Positions 15,487 to 24,025 of a stretch of DNA of 28,457 nt are shown piece after piece. A program made the position numbers and the translations under genes. Within the stretch, counting starts at the first letter, position 1, and every line of letters begins with the position of its first letter. This stretch comes from Candidatus Aerophobus profundus SCGC AAA252-L23 (GTDB lineage: Bacteria > Aerophobota > Aerophobia > Aerophobales > Aerophobaceae): NCBI GenBank assembly GCA_000402295.1, contig AQRW01000167.1:1-28457 (forward strand), written 5' to 3'. The notes beneath the pieces were generated by a model. The model ran no database searches. It worked only from the letters and a program-made list of their open reading frames with translations, and was not told the DNA's origin.

Positions 15487-16698
15487 TTACTCTGGGAGTG
15501 AATGCCATAAATCAATTATTTGCTGAGGTTCAGGCCATTCTCCCTCTCCCGCCGGCTGAAATATCAGGCTTCGCTTTCTACCTTTTAAAGGATCTAAAAT
15601 CCGGGAAAAATAATCTTTTACTGACTCTCCCTTTTCCCTGGGCCAACAGGCTCCCAGAAAAACCTTTTCGGCAGAAATGAATTTGTTTATGGTTGATTCA
15701 TAATCGTACAGTCCGGGCTGACCCAGGTTAATTCCTTTCACTTCAGGAAGTGAAAGATGGGCACCCAACAAGTAGTCCGCCTTACCACAAAAATGGATTA
15801 CTCCTCCTCCAAAAGGTTTTAATGCTTCCTTAACAAAAGGTTTAACAAACTTATCCCATATTCCCGGGGAGAGCAAGATAGAACTATCCTCGGTAAGACG
15901 TACCCCGCAGTCAGCCATATAAACACTATCATACATTCCTGTAGCAAGAGACTCATCAATTACTTTCTTAAAAAAGAGATTACTTTTAATAAAGATCTCA
16001 GTGGTTTTCTCCATCAATTTGAAGACTGCCGCAGGATGATCATAGAAATCAAGAAATATATCGGTGCCTCGTAATAGATGTGCTGTGTCAAAAGGACCCA
16101 GTACGGCAGGAAGAAAAACCTGGGCTTTCCCCCGTAACTTTTGCCTAAAATATCTCATAAACTCACTAATTTGAGGATAAAGACCCTTTTCCCCAATATT
16201 ACTCAAATCCTGATGAACAATCTCATCTAGGGACAAATATTCCTTAAACCAGGGAGGTTTATCGGAAAAAACCTGGTAGGGCGCCCCAAATATACTGGGG
16301 ACAATGGCACATCCGTAGTTTGTCCGAAGGGATAATTGAGCATCACTTCGGCAGCGGGCCCGGGCAATAAACTCCCAGACATACTCGGCCAGCATCTTTT
16401 CCTTGTGATAAAACTGCTCTTTGAGGTCGTAATGAGGAAAGGAATCAAATTCAGGAACTTCTACTCCCCCCACGTAGTAACCGTGGGGGAACTTAAGTTC
16501 CCAATCATAACCTACCTTATACTCTCCCCTCTCGGTGCGTAAGTTCTTAATCCCTCCCATGAGAATAGGCAAGAAATCCGGTTCATCTCCTCGCCAGATA
16601 GCCTCCTGACGCTCCCTACCTTTTCTTATAGCTTCTTTATCCGGCTGGAGTAAACTCAGGATTTTATCGATTTCTTCTTCCACTTTTGTCTCCCTCAC
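15487..16698 (-). CDS. URO-D-like corrinoid methyltransferase-family protein with HxC...C zinc motif
   Basis: 403 residues from GTG 16698. An internal GTG at 16683 has a better-placed GAGGGAG six bases upstream and may be the true start (398 residues). HFCG at 302-305 and Cys351 reproduce the His-x-Cys...Cys zinc ligands of MtaA/MtbA-type methylcobamide:CoM methyltransferases. A methyl-transfer role is therefore better supported here than for its downstream partner, although no corrinoid protein is encoded in the window. The N-terminal stretch, rich in Glu and Lys, is unlike HemE. The downstream URO-D-like gene is 3 bp away. A terminator for the upstream transporter operon lies just before it at 16722-16757, so this pair may have its own, unseen, promoter. 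Confidence 0.8.
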   Translation of the reverse strand: MRETKVEEEIDKILSLLQPDKEAIRKGRERQEAIWRGDEPDFLPILMGGIKNLRTERGEYKVGYDWELKFPHGYYVGGVEVPEFDSFPHYDLKEQFYHKEKMLAEYVWEFIARARCRSDAQLSLRTNYGCAIVPSIFGAPYQVFSDKPPWFKEYLSLDEIVHQDLSNIGEKGLYPQISEFMRYFRQKLRGKAQVFLPAVLGPFDTAHLLRGTDIFLDFYDHPAAVFKLMEKTTEIFIKSNLFFKKVIDESLATGMYDSVYMADCGVRLTEDSSILLSPGIWDKFVKPFVKEALKPFGGGVIHFCGKADYLLGAHLSLPEVKGINLGQPGLYDYESTINKFISAEKVFLGACWPREKGESVKDYFSRILDPLKGRKRSLIFQPAGEGEWPEPQQIIDLWHSLPE

Positions 16699-16721
16699 CT
16701 ACTAATGATTCGATCAAAGCA

Positions 16722-16757
16722 AAAAAAGAGAGGCCTTTTTGCAGACCTCTCTTTTTA
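16722..16757 (-). terminator. Rho-independent terminator after the ABC importer operon
   Basis: AGAGAGG (16727-16733) pairs with CCTCTCT (16746-16752), extended by A/T pairs. On the minus strand the stem is followed by a run of seven T. It sits 17-50 bp beyond the stop of the substrate-binding-protein gene. T runs on both sides mean it could act in both directions. Confidence 0.85.
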
Positions 16758-16773
16758 TTCAATCTAAGTTTAC

Positions 16774-18102
16774 CTAATCTGCTGGGGCCAGTTCAAAATC
16801 AGTAATATCCTGCCAGCCTTCGGCTGTCTCATCAAGTACTTGCTCCGCCGATATCTTACCAGCAAAGAAAGCATTGATAGCATCTCCCATAACTCGGCTG
16901 CCCAGACATTCTCCAAATCTCTCATTAAAAACACCAGGATGTTCCATACTGAAATCAACCCGTGTGGCCAAGGTGTCCTTTAAGAGTTTCACCCAATCCG
17001 GGTGTTTGGTTAGTAAAGGATCGCCAATGAAACGAGGATCTGTACCGTAGCTTGTTCTAGTTGGCCACAGGTGGAAGGGAACCGTTAAGAGGAATCTAAT
17101 GTAGGATTCTCCACTCATGAACTCCCGGACGAAGTTCTTGCAGACGTCCGGGTACTTGCTGTTAGTAGCTATGGTCCACATGTCTGCTCCATCCCACATC
17201 ACATGGTTTCCTCCCTCATCAGGTATAGGAGGAGCCGCCATTCCGACAACGTTTGGCTCATCTAACTCGAGATTGGTCCGGAGAATATCAGCCGGAGTTC
17301 GACCCGAGGTCATATGCATAGCTGTCTTTCCCTGAACAAAACCCATTCTTCCTTCCATATACCCGTGTCCAATAAATCCGGGAGGAGCAAACTTGGAGAG
17401 GGCTTGCTCGTAAGCAAGGGTCTTTAAGGCTTCCTTGCGGTATTTGGTACTCAGGGCAATTCTGTTTTGCTCATCAAAGAAGTACCCCCCAGAGCACCAC
17501 ATACGTTGAATGTAGTTAGCCTGGTTATGCCAGGTGGAAAGACCTACCAACCCAATTCCGTAAACACCATTAGCTTTATCTGTTAGTGCTTCCGCTGCTT
17601 TCAGCATATCGCCCCAGGTTCGGGGAGCAGTCAACCCTTTTTCAATAAACCAGTCTTTTCTGAACCAAATAAACTGTCCTCCTGACTGAATGGGCACCGC
17701 GTAGATATGACCATCGTAGTTAACTACATCTAGAAAGTTCTGAGGAATATCCCCTAAGTCCTTAATCACATCATCGACGGGCAGCAAAGCACCCATTTCA
17801 TAGAGCTTATAGGTGTTATCCGAACCAGTATATAAGAGATCCGGGTTTATCCCCGCCGCGGTCATAGAGAAAACCTTGGTGGTTATATCCTCCACAGAGA
17901 CGTATTCCGGAAAAACTTTGACATCAGGATATTTCTTTTCAAATTCGGCAATGAGAAGTCGGTCATTCTCAACCGTCTTAGGATCGGTTTCCTCGGTCAT
18001 AAAGCGAATGGCCTTTACTCCGGCCAAAGCCGCCGAACCTATCATCCCTACCAAAAATAGACTTAGAGCTATTCCCGTTAACCATCTTTTCTTTCTTAAC
18101 AT
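16774..18102 (-). CDS. Extracellular sugar-binding protein of a CUT1-type ABC importer
   Basis: 442 residues. The signal peptide has a KKR start, a hydrophobic core at 8-24 and a likely signal-peptidase I site after ALA at 25-27; there is no lipobox cysteine, so the protein is probably free in the periplasm or outside rather than a lipoprotein. The mature part fits family 1 solute-binding proteins (MalE-like): an ENDRLLIAEFEKKYPDVKV start, DLLYTG, and RKDWFIEKGL ... TWGDMLKAAEAL. Aromatic and tryptophan residues are plentiful, as is usual for sugar ligands. GGAGG lies nine bases before the ATG. It is the last gene after the two permeases and ends at a strong terminator. The ligand cannot be deduced; a sugar, sugar acid or polyol is likely. 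Confidence 0.92.
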   Translation of the reverse strand: MLRKKRWLTGIALSLFLVGMIGSAALAGVKAIRFMTEETDPKTVENDRLLIAEFEKKYPDVKVFPEYVSVEDITTKVFSMTAAGINPDLLYTGSDNTYKLYEMGALLPVDDVIKDLGDIPQNFLDVVNYDGHIYAVPIQSGGQFIWFRKDWFIEKGLTAPRTWGDMLKAAEALTDKANGVYGIGLVGLSTWHNQANYIQRMWCSGGYFFDEQNRIALSTKYRKEALKTLAYEQALSKFAPPGFIGHGYMEGRMGFVQGKTAMHMTSGRTPADILRTNLELDEPNVVGMAAPPIPDEGGNHVMWDGADMWTIATNSKYPDVCKNFVREFMSGESYIRFLLTVPFHLWPTRTSYGTDPRFIGDPLLTKHPDWVKLLKDTLATRVDFSMEHPGVFNERFGECLGSRVMGDAINAFFAGKISAEQVLDETAEGWQDITDFELAPAD

Positions 18103-18215
18103 TTACCTTGCCTCCTTTTTAAGATTCTTGCCCTCAAATAGATAATTATTTTATCACCTCCTTTCTTGAGATTTTGTCCTTCTGCAGTAAATCTCAGTGA
18201 CCCAATAATAAATAA

Positions 18216-19061
18216 TCAGCCCTTCACTCCTCCCGAACCCCAGGCTTCTATGAGAAATTTCTGAATGTAGATAAAGAAGATAAGCACGGGGATACTGGCC
18301 ATGACACTTCCGGAAAAGATGAGGTCCCAACGATCCTCGTGAGCCGTGATAAATCCAGTTAATCCCACCGGGATAGTTTTTTTCCAATCGGAAGAAATAA
18401 AGAGCATAGCAAATAAATACTCATTCCAGGAGGTAATAATGGCAAAAACCGAAGTAGCAATAACTCCCGGCAGAGCCAGAGGCATAACTATACTCCTGAT
18501 TACTCGCCACCGGGAGGCCCCATCAATCATCGCCGCGTCCTCCAGTTCTAGGGGAATAGTCTGGAAAAAAGCCCTCAAAAGCCAGATACTGTAAGGAAGA
18601 GCATTGGCAATGTAAGTTAAGATTAGAGCCCAAAGGGTATCGGCTAAGCCCCAGTTAATAACCAGAAGATAAAGAGGAATAGCCAAAAGGATGGGGGGGA
18701 ACATATAAACCACCAGAATAAAGTTGGCAAAAGAGGCTCGCCCAGGATATTTGTACCGAGTAAGAGAATAAGCGGCTATTGAGGCAACCAAAACACAAAG
18801 AAGAGTAGTCCCCACGGCCACCATAGTGGTATTGGCAAACCACCGACTGAAAAAAGTATGTTGAAATAAATCCACATAACTAGCCAGGGTAAGTTTATGA
18901 GGAAAGTAGGTAACGGATCCGTAGAGTTCAAAGGTAGTTTTGAGGGAAGAAGAAATCATCCAAATAAAGGGGAAAAGACAAAAAAGTACTAAGGCTACCA
19001 CCCCCAGGTATAAGAAAACACCCTTGGTTATCTTTACACCCTGAAATTTTGTCTTTTTCAT
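18216..19061 (-). CDS. MalG-type inner-membrane permease of a CUT1 sugar ABC importer
   Basis: 281 residues with about six hydrophobic segments (near 15-37, 78-100, 113-134, 140-160, 195-213 and 250-270). The EAA loop that docks the ATPase is at about 174-198 (EDAAMIDGASRW ... PLALP). The N-terminal FPFIWMISSSLKT is typical of MalG/UgpE-like proteins. Its ATG overlaps the stop of the MalF-type gene by 4 bp. The substrate-binding-protein gene follows 113 bp downstream. Confidence 0.93.
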   Translation of the reverse strand: MKKTKFQGVKITKGVFLYLGVVALVLFCLFPFIWMISSSLKTTFELYGSVTYFPHKLTLASYVDLFQHTFFSRWFANTTMVAVGTTLLCVLVASIAAYSLTRYKYPGRASFANFILVVYMFPPILLAIPLYLLVINWGLADTLWALILTYIANALPYSIWLLRAFFQTIPLELEDAAMIDGASRWRVIRSIVMPLALPGVIATSVFAIITSWNEYLFAMLFISSDWKKTIPVGLTGFITAHEDRWDLIFSGSVMASIPVLIFFIYIQKFLIEAWGSGGVKG

Positions 19062-19936
19062 GCTAGTTCCTTGGCCGGCTTAAAGACCACCAGATAAATG
19101 ACCGTCACTGCCATAATTACGATAAATAGATTAGTGGTTATGGCCGAGGCTCTACCCAACCTCTGAACCTTAAAAGCTTCCTTAAAAGCCAATATCGGCA
19201 GGGTGGTGGTAGACCCGGCCGGACCTCCGGCAGTAACAATCCATATTTCGTTAAATTTGTTGAACATCCAGAGGGCCCGGAGCAAAATAACTACTAAGAG
19301 CACTCCTCTTATTTGAGGGATAGTAATGTATATAAAACGACTCCAGAAATTGGCCCCGTCAATCCTGGCTGCTTCATGAAGCTGCGGTTCAATAGTTTGC
19401 AGACGAGCCAGAATATTGATGGTGACAAAAGGAAAATAAATCCACCCGGCCATAAATATTAAAGCCCACATAGCTAAACCGGGTGAAGAAAGCCAGAGAA
19501 TAGGCTCTTTAATCAGGTGAAGATCCAGAAGAGCTTGATTTATCACCCCATAGAGATCACTATACATCCATCTCCAAACCAGGTAGATACTCACTCCCGG
19601 CAAGAAGAAGGGTAAGAGAACGCATCCCCGGGCAAAGCCTCTTCCGACGAATTTTTGATTAAGCAAGAGAGCTGCTCCCAACCCTAACAGAGTCTGAAAA
19701 CCAAGGGTACCACCTACCCAAAAGAACCCTCGGAAGAAGGCAGCCACGAACTTACGATTATGCCATAGATAGGTATAGTTAGCCAAACCGATAAACTTGG
19801 TGTGAAGACCACTAAGGGCCTGTTTATAAAAGCTCATCTTCAAAGATACGGCCAAAGGATAAACCATTAACATAACTATTAGTACTATACAGGGAGCGAG
19901 CATCAATACCCCTACCAACTGACTGGTTTTCTTCAT
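19058..19936 (-). CDS. MalF-type inner-membrane permease of a CUT1 sugar ABC importer
   Basis: 292 residues with about six hydrophobic segments (near 10-32, 70-92, 103-123, 155-178, 208-228 and 262-285). The EAA motif is HEAARIDGANFW at 188-199 with TIPQIRG after it. It lacks the large periplasmic loop of E. coli MalF and matches the short UgpA/LacF-type length. It is the first gene of the permease-permease-binding-protein operon. No gene for the ATP-binding subunit (MalK/UgpC type) lies in the window, so a shared ATPase encoded elsewhere is likely. Confidence 0.93.
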   Translation of the reverse strand: MKKTSQLVGVLMLAPCIVLIVMLMVYPLAVSLKMSFYKQALSGLHTKFIGLANYTYLWHNRKFVAAFFRGFFWVGGTLGFQTLLGLGAALLLNQKFVGRGFARGCVLLPFFLPGVSIYLVWRWMYSDLYGVINQALLDLHLIKEPILWLSSPGLAMWALIFMAGWIYFPFVTINILARLQTIEPQLHEAARIDGANFWSRFIYITIPQIRGVLLVVILLRALWMFNKFNEIWIVTAGGPAGSTTTLPILAFKEAFKVQRLGRASAITTNLFIVIMAVTVIYLVVFKPAKELA

Positions 19937-20030
19937 TATCTCTTTTTCTCCCTATCTTATACCATAATCCTTAACTATTTACCTCTTTTTCTGAGTAATA
20001 ATTTAGATTTCATAAAACCACCCCCTTTCC

Positions 20031-20068
20031 GTCATTGCGAGCCTGCCGAAGGTAGGCGTGGCAATCTC
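20031..20068. repeat. TCATTGCGAG ... GGCAATCTC imperfect palindrome, copy 1
   Basis: It begins GTCATTGCGAG, has a central CCTGCCGAAGGTAGG, and ends GTGGCAATCTC; the ends ATTGC and GCAAT are complementary. This REP-like repeat type occurs in many bacterial genomes between genes. Other copies in the window are at 20202-20235 and 24026-24058. Confidence 0.75.
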
Positions 20069-20123
20069 TCAAAGATTACAGAAAGTTGTCCAAGTCTTTC
20101 TTCAGGTTACGCAAAGAGGTCAC

Positions 20124-20194
20124 GGTGGCCGCAAGTTTTAACTTGCGCAAGACAAAGCTGCGCAAATAAACGCCGGCTAAAGCCTGCGGCTACC
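20124..20194. repeat. Double-hairpin palindromic repeat, copy 2
   Basis: 71 bp with the same plan as 6789-6860: outer stem GGTGGCCGC/GCGGCTACC, then the palindrome GCAAGTTTTAACTTGC and the near-palindrome GCCGGCTAAAGCCTGC. The first inner hairpin differs in sequence from copy 1 (AAGT/ACTT against AACC/GGTT) but stays self-complementary, so the pairing is preserved although the bases changed. Confidence 0.85.
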
Positions 20195-20201
20195 TTATTT
20201 T

Positions 20202-20235
20202 GTCATTGCGAGAAACACAGCGACATGGCAATCTC
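20202..20235. repeat. TCATTGCGAG ... GGCAATCTC repeat, copy 2
   Basis: It begins GTCATTGCGAG, has the centre AAACACAGCGACA and ends TGGCAATCTC. It is close to copy 3 at 24026-24058, and lies eight bases after the double-hairpin repeat. Confidence 0.75.
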
Positions 20236-20285
20236 CCTTCCTCCATCATTACTACACCTACTTAATCCCTTAACTTAAATGGTGA

Positions 20286-21227
20286 TTAACTAATAAGTCC
20301 CAGACCCTCTACAACTTCTCTTAACTCCTCTTTTTCCTGCTGGTCAAATTTGGGTACCGGAAGCCTAACAGGACCAACTGGTGAACCAGCTAAAGTAGCT
20401 GCTCCTTTGAGTAAAGAAGGCTCTATCGAGGGACCATATTTGGTGCAAACCTTCGTCCAGAAATCCAGGAGGGGGGAAAGCTTACGGCGCAACTCCATAG
20501 CCCCATCAAAATCTCTTTCTTCCCTTAGTCTCCACATCCTCATAACCAGCTCTGGAGCAAAATTAATGGTGCCGGAGACAAAACCGGGGCTCCCGGCCAT
20601 TTTAGCAAAAGGCTCCCAAAACTCGGCGTTACCATTAAGGACGGCTATTTTTTCTCCTAACTTTTGCACCAGTTCAATAAACTTAAAGAAATTAGGAGTG
20701 CATTCCTTTATGGTCACCACATTTTCTATCTCGGCTAATCTTGAGATCAGAGAAATAGAAAGGTCTTTTCGGGGAATGTTCACATTGTTGTAAAGCATAA
20801 TGCCAATACTTATAGAATTGGCCACTTTCTGGAAAAAATCGACGATGATATCGTCAGGAGGACAAAAATAGTAGGGAGACAACAACATAATCCCGGCCGC
20901 TCCCACTTTCTCAGCATGCTGAGCGAAGTCGATTACTTCGTTTATATTGGTACCATTACTCCCGGCCACTACCGGAACCCGTCCCTCTGCTGCCTTGATA
21001 GCTACCTCTAAGACTTTCTTTCTCTCTTCCCAACTCATCGCTCCACACTCACCCATACTTCCCGTGGTCACTATCACTCCGTTACCTGTTCTGAGCCCGC
21101 CTTTAATTAAGAAATTAACATGATCCTGCAAGCGCTCCTCAGAAACCTCACCCTCATCGGTGAAAGGAGTAACCATTATGGCCGTTACTCCCTTGACCAA
21201 TTCCTGAAATTCAGCCGGTTTTACCAT
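20286..21227 (-). CDS. DapA/NanA-family lyase (dihydrodipicolinate synthase-like)
   Basis: 313 residues, a (beta/alpha)8 class I aldolase of the DHDPS/N-acetylneuraminate-lyase family. It has TTGSMGE at 54-60 (the carboxylate-binding TTGxxGE motif), Tyr146 in MLYNN, and Schiff-base Lys174 in VTIKEC. GGAGG precedes the ATG. True DapA would normally sit with lysine genes; here the neighbours are sugar transport and catabolic genes, so a keto-sugar-acid aldolase (2-keto-3-deoxy-gluconate type, or related dehydratase or lyase) is more likely. The substrate-deciding residues cannot be read with confidence. The aldolase fold is sure, the reaction is not. Confidence 0.88.
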   Translation of the reverse strand: MVKPAEFQELVKGVTAIMVTPFTDEGEVSEERLQDHVNFLIKGGLRTGNGVIVTTGSMGECGAMSWEERKKVLEVAIKAAEGRVPVVAGSNGTNINEVIDFAQHAEKVGAAGIMLLSPYYFCPPDDIIVDFFQKVANSISIGIMLYNNVNIPRKDLSISLISRLAEIENVVTIKECTPNFFKFIELVQKLGEKIAVLNGNAEFWEPFAKMAGSPGFVSGTINFAPELVMRMWRLREERDFDGAMELRRKLSPLLDFWTKVCTKYGPSIEPSLLKGAATLAGSPVGPVRLPVPKFDQQEKEELREVVEGLGLIS

Positions 21228-21244
21228 TTTTACCGCCTCCTTAT

Positions 21245-21275
21245 TTTATATTACTCTCACCTAGAATAATGTCAA
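21245..21275 (-). promoter_or_regulatory. Weak candidate promoter for the DapA-like gene
   Basis: On the minus strand, TTGACA (21275-21270) and TATAAA (21250-21245) are 19 bases apart, longer than the ideal 17. The -10 box lies close to the AAGGAGG ribosome site, so the leader would be very short. It is plausible but could be chance. Confidence 0.3.
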
Positions 21276-21393
21276 ATACGCATCAATCCTCTATTTTTCT
21301 CTCCATCCCTCAAGTTTTTCTGACTAAACTTATGTAACTATTCAGGTACCTGGCATTAACTTCAGTCTAAAATTCGGTGAACCTCTCTACTTG

Positions 21394-21418
21394 GGTAGGG
21401 GAGACTTTAGTCTCCCTT
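21394..21418. repeat. Single GGTAGGGGAGACTTTAGTCTCCC palindromic repeat
   Basis: The stem GGGAGACT/AGTCTCCC lies between the iron alcohol dehydrogenase stop and the DapA-like gene. It has the same plan as 14266-14331, 23979-24000 and 26597-26647 but different stem bases. Confidence 0.7.
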
Positions 21419-21437
21419 GGCTCTTTTTCTGGCCATC

Positions 21438-22598
21438 TCAAATAATGGATTCCAGAAACTCCCGGGCACTTTCTCGGTCAAATTTCCTGGGATTATTAGA
21501 GATATCCTCCTGGGTCATACTGTCCTCTAATATTTGGGGAAGATTCTCCTTATTTACTCCCAGAACTCCCAGGCGAGTGGGAAAGTTAACCTCTTCCATC
21601 ATCTCTTTAATTGCTTCAATTACCCTCTGAGCATCTTTTGCCGGATCCCCTACCACAGAAACATTAAGAGCCCCGGCCAGCCCGGCAATTTTCTCGGGAA
21701 TCTCCGGCAGACTATAGGTCATCACGTGAGGAAGAAGAATTCCTACTGTTCTTCCGTGAGAAGTGTTCAGAATTCCCCCAATAGTCATACCAAATGCGTG
21801 ACCGGCTATGACTCCCGCCTGGGCAATGGCCATTCCGGCCATACTGCTGGCTAACGCCATTTTACTCCTGGCCTCCAGATCATCTCCCTTCTTTACTGAC
21901 TTTACCAGGGATTCCCCGATCAGCTTTACTGCTCCAAAGGCCAGGGCATCCGAAAGGGGGTAAGATAGAGGAGAAAGATAGGCCTCCACCGCGTGGGCAA
22001 GAGCGTCAAACCCCGTATCTGCCGTAAGCTCAGGGGGCATTGATTTCATTAAGGCAGGATCTACAATACCTATCTTAGGGTAGGTGTGAGGACTGACCAG
22101 GCCATCTTTCCTCTTGATTTCTTGCTTGGTAAATACTGAGTAAGGGGTAGTCTCACTTCCCGTGCCCGCAGTAGTGGGAATAGCCATAAGGGGAATAATC
22201 TCCCCCTTAACTTTATTCTCTCCAATATAGTCCCACAAGGTTCCTCCCTGAGTGGCTACTACCGATATCCCCTTAGCCACATCAAGAGAGCTTCCTCCTC
22301 CCAGTCCGATAATGACCTTGACCTTTTCTCTAACCGCCACCTCCGCCCCTTCATCAACCACCTTATCAGTAGGATTGGAAGGCACTCCCTCAAAAACAGC
22401 AACTTCTACCGAATTATCCTTGAGTAGCTTAATTACCTTATCCGTAATACCCAGTTTTTTCATAGATTTTTTTCCGGTAACCAAAAGAGCTTTATCACCC
22501 AACTCTTTGGTTAAACTGCCTACCTTTTCCAATTCCCCGATTCCAAAGAAAACCTTAACCGGCATATAATAGGTGAAAATTTTCTGGTTCATGAGCAT
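21438..22598 (-). CDS. Iron-containing (group III) alcohol dehydrogenase
   Basis: 386 residues, the usual family length. It has the NAD(P)-binding motif GLGGGSSLDVAK at 98-109, and the metal ligands expected for the family are all present: Asp198, His202 (GFDALAHAVEAY), His267 and His281 (SHGRTVGILLPHV). Two starts are possible: ATG 22598, only two bases from GAGGAG, or ATG 22592 with ideal spacing. The second is preferred, giving 384 residues. The family reduces or oxidises a range of alcohols and aldehydes, including lactaldehyde and 1,3-propanediol. It starts six bases after the stop of the GatZ-like gene, so they are co-transcribed, which suggests that it acts on an aldehyde or alcohol from sugar breakdown. 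Confidence 0.92.
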   Translation of the reverse strand: MLMNQKIFTYYMPVKVFFGIGELEKVGSLTKELGDKALLVTGKKSMKKLGITDKVIKLLKDNSVEVAVFEGVPSNPTDKVVDEGAEVAVREKVKVIIGLGGGSSLDVAKGISVVATQGGTLWDYIGENKVKGEIIPLMAIPTTAGTGSETTPYSVFTKQEIKRKDGLVSPHTYPKIGIVDPALMKSMPPELTADTGFDALAHAVEAYLSPLSYPLSDALAFGAVKLIGESLVKSVKKGDDLEARSKMALASSMAGMAIAQAGVIAGHAFGMTIGGILNTSHGRTVGILLPHVMTYSLPEIPEKIAGLAGALNVSVVGDPAKDAQRVIEAIKEMMEEVNFPTRLGVLGVNKENLPQILEDSMTQEDISNNPRKFDRESAREFLESII

Positions 22599-22604
22599 TT
22601 CTCC

Positions 22605-23879
22605 TCAATTTATTCGGGAATTCAAATTCTTAAGATTCAAATTATTTATCCATCTTACCAATGATTCCTTTACCCTCTGAATAATTTCTCTTTCCGGATC
22701 GGCCACAATTTTGAGACTTTTTAAATTCTGGAATAGTTTTCCCCTTTCCCCGCTCACTAATTCCTCATCCATGACATAGCGGCCGGAGACTATAGTAATA
22801 TCAGTAAGTATTTCGGGGTTTCTAACAATGTCCTCTTTGCTCAGATGAGTTTGATCCTTCCCCAACCATTTCCGCCAGCGCTCACTTTCCACTGCTCTTT
22901 CTTGAAGCACCGAGATAAAATGGGAAGGTGATTTCAATCTCCCCTGCTCCACAGCTTCTTTTTCTTTATCTCCCAGTTTAAGATAAGCCTTTACTTCTAC
23001 CACGCTTAATTCCGGACCTATATTAGCGGCAGTAATTCCCAAATCCGGATGAAGTCTTAAAGTCTCATCATTCAGAAAATCAGCGTTATGTTCTTTAAAG
23101 CTTACCCCATATTTTCGGGCAATATCGGCTAATTTCTTGGCTGTCTCGGGATCAAAAATCCCCACATTTTTCTGCATCTTAATTAAGGTTCCGGTCTGGC
23201 CAACTATGAAATCAGGCCGGGGTAGATTTCGTTTATCCAGTTCCTCAACCAAGTTTTTCAGAAATTCCTCAAATTCCTCAAATTCAGTATGTCCACCGGC
23301 TGTTTTCTCAGCTCCCACCTCGTAGCCGACTTTCCTGAGACCTTCTTTTTTCCGTCTGTTCTCCACATATTCTATAATCTCTACTGTTCTTTGGGTAACT
23401 AGATTTAAAGGAACATATCCTTCAAAATGGGGATCTGCAGTACCATCCACGTGCAAGACATTAAATCCGGCTAAAACATCGGCCAAAAATGAGGCCTTAA
23501 CTCTTTCCATAGCTTCTTTTTCGGGAAGGTTCCTCCGAAACTCATCATCTCTTAGCCAGGGACCACCGTGGTCTCTACAGATAAACAAGGGACCCTTAAA
23601 TCCTGTTTGCTGGTAAGCCTCTTTTATATCCTGGACAAATTTTTCCTGATCCCAATCTAAAATGTATCCTCCACCCAACTCTTTCTTCTCCACCTGATTG
23701 CGGGTAGCAATAAACATAACCGGGAATTGATATTCTTTGGCTAACTCCAGCGTAGCCCGAACGATGAGACTGGACATAGGGTTAATGGCCAGCAAAGTTA
23801 CTTGGTGACCTTCCCTCTTCTTTAGCTCCTGTAAGCGCTTAAGTAAATCAGTTAAATCAATACTTGCTCCGTCGGACAT
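22605..23879 (-). CDS. GatZ/KbaZ-family protein (tagatose-bisphosphate aldolase accessory subunit-like)
   Basis: 424 residues, the length of the GatZ/KbaZ family. Recognisable segments are AINPMSSL near 32-39, CRDHGGPW, LHVDGTADP, YEVGAEKTAGGH, VGQTGT, KEHNADFL and GITAANIGPEL. In enterobacteria such proteins stabilise the class II tagatose-1,6-bisphosphate aldolase subunit GatY/KbaY. No GatY-type gene lies next to it here, so it may act alone (some homologues have been proposed to be kinases or epimerases) or with a partner elsewhere. The ATG has GGGAGGG five bases upstream. The iron alcohol dehydrogenase follows at six bases. The protein has an odd Asn/Leu-rich tail. Confidence 0.8.
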   Translation of the reverse strand: MSDGASIDLTDLLKRLQELKKREGHQVTLLAINPMSSLIVRATLELAKEYQFPVMFIATRNQVEKKELGGGYILDWDQEKFVQDIKEAYQQTGFKGPLFICRDHGGPWLRDDEFRRNLPEKEAMERVKASFLADVLAGFNVLHVDGTADPHFEGYVPLNLVTQRTVEIIEYVENRRKKEGLRKVGYEVGAEKTAGGHTEFEEFEEFLKNLVEELDKRNLPRPDFIVGQTGTLIKMQKNVGIFDPETAKKLADIARKYGVSFKEHNADFLNDETLRLHPDLGITAANIGPELSVVEVKAYLKLGDKEKEAVEQGRLKSPSHFISVLQERAVESERWRKWLGKDQTHLSKEDIVRNPEILTDITIVSGRYVMDEELVSGERGKLFQNLKSLKIVADPEREIIQRVKESLVRWINNLNLKNLNSRIN

Positions 23880-23978
23880 CTTTCCCTCCCTGATTAATAT
23901 TCACAGTTTATCCACAGTCTGTTCACAACCAAACATTTTGGTGAAATTTTCTTGCCTCTCCCCTACCCAAACCACTGC

Positions 23979-24000
23979 GTAGGGGCGGCTTTAGCCGCCC
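23979..24000. repeat. Single GTAGGGGCGGCTTTAGCCGCCC palindromic repeat
   Basis: Stem GGGCGGCT/AGCCGCCC-type palindrome preceded by GTAGG, in the 217-bp gap upstream of the GatZ-like gene. It belongs to the same family as 14266-14331, 21394-21418 and 26597-26647. Confidence 0.75.
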
Positions 24001-24025
24001 ACTCCTTGCTTACTTCGTCCCTTTT

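Larger units (their letters stand above)
19937..20285. other. Repeat-rich intergenic region between the DapA-like and MalF-type genes
   Basis: 349 bp without a gene. It carries two TCATTGCGAG-type repeats (20031-20068 and 20202-20235) and the second double-hairpin repeat (20124-20194). On the minus strand there is a TATAAG box 20-30 bp before the MalF-type start but no good -35 partner, so a promoter here is only possible. Confidence 0.7.

Noticed and set aside
20286..21227. Lysine-pathway dapA
   Set aside because: The fold and Lys174 fit, but there are no lysine genes nearby and the context is sugar uptake and catabolism.
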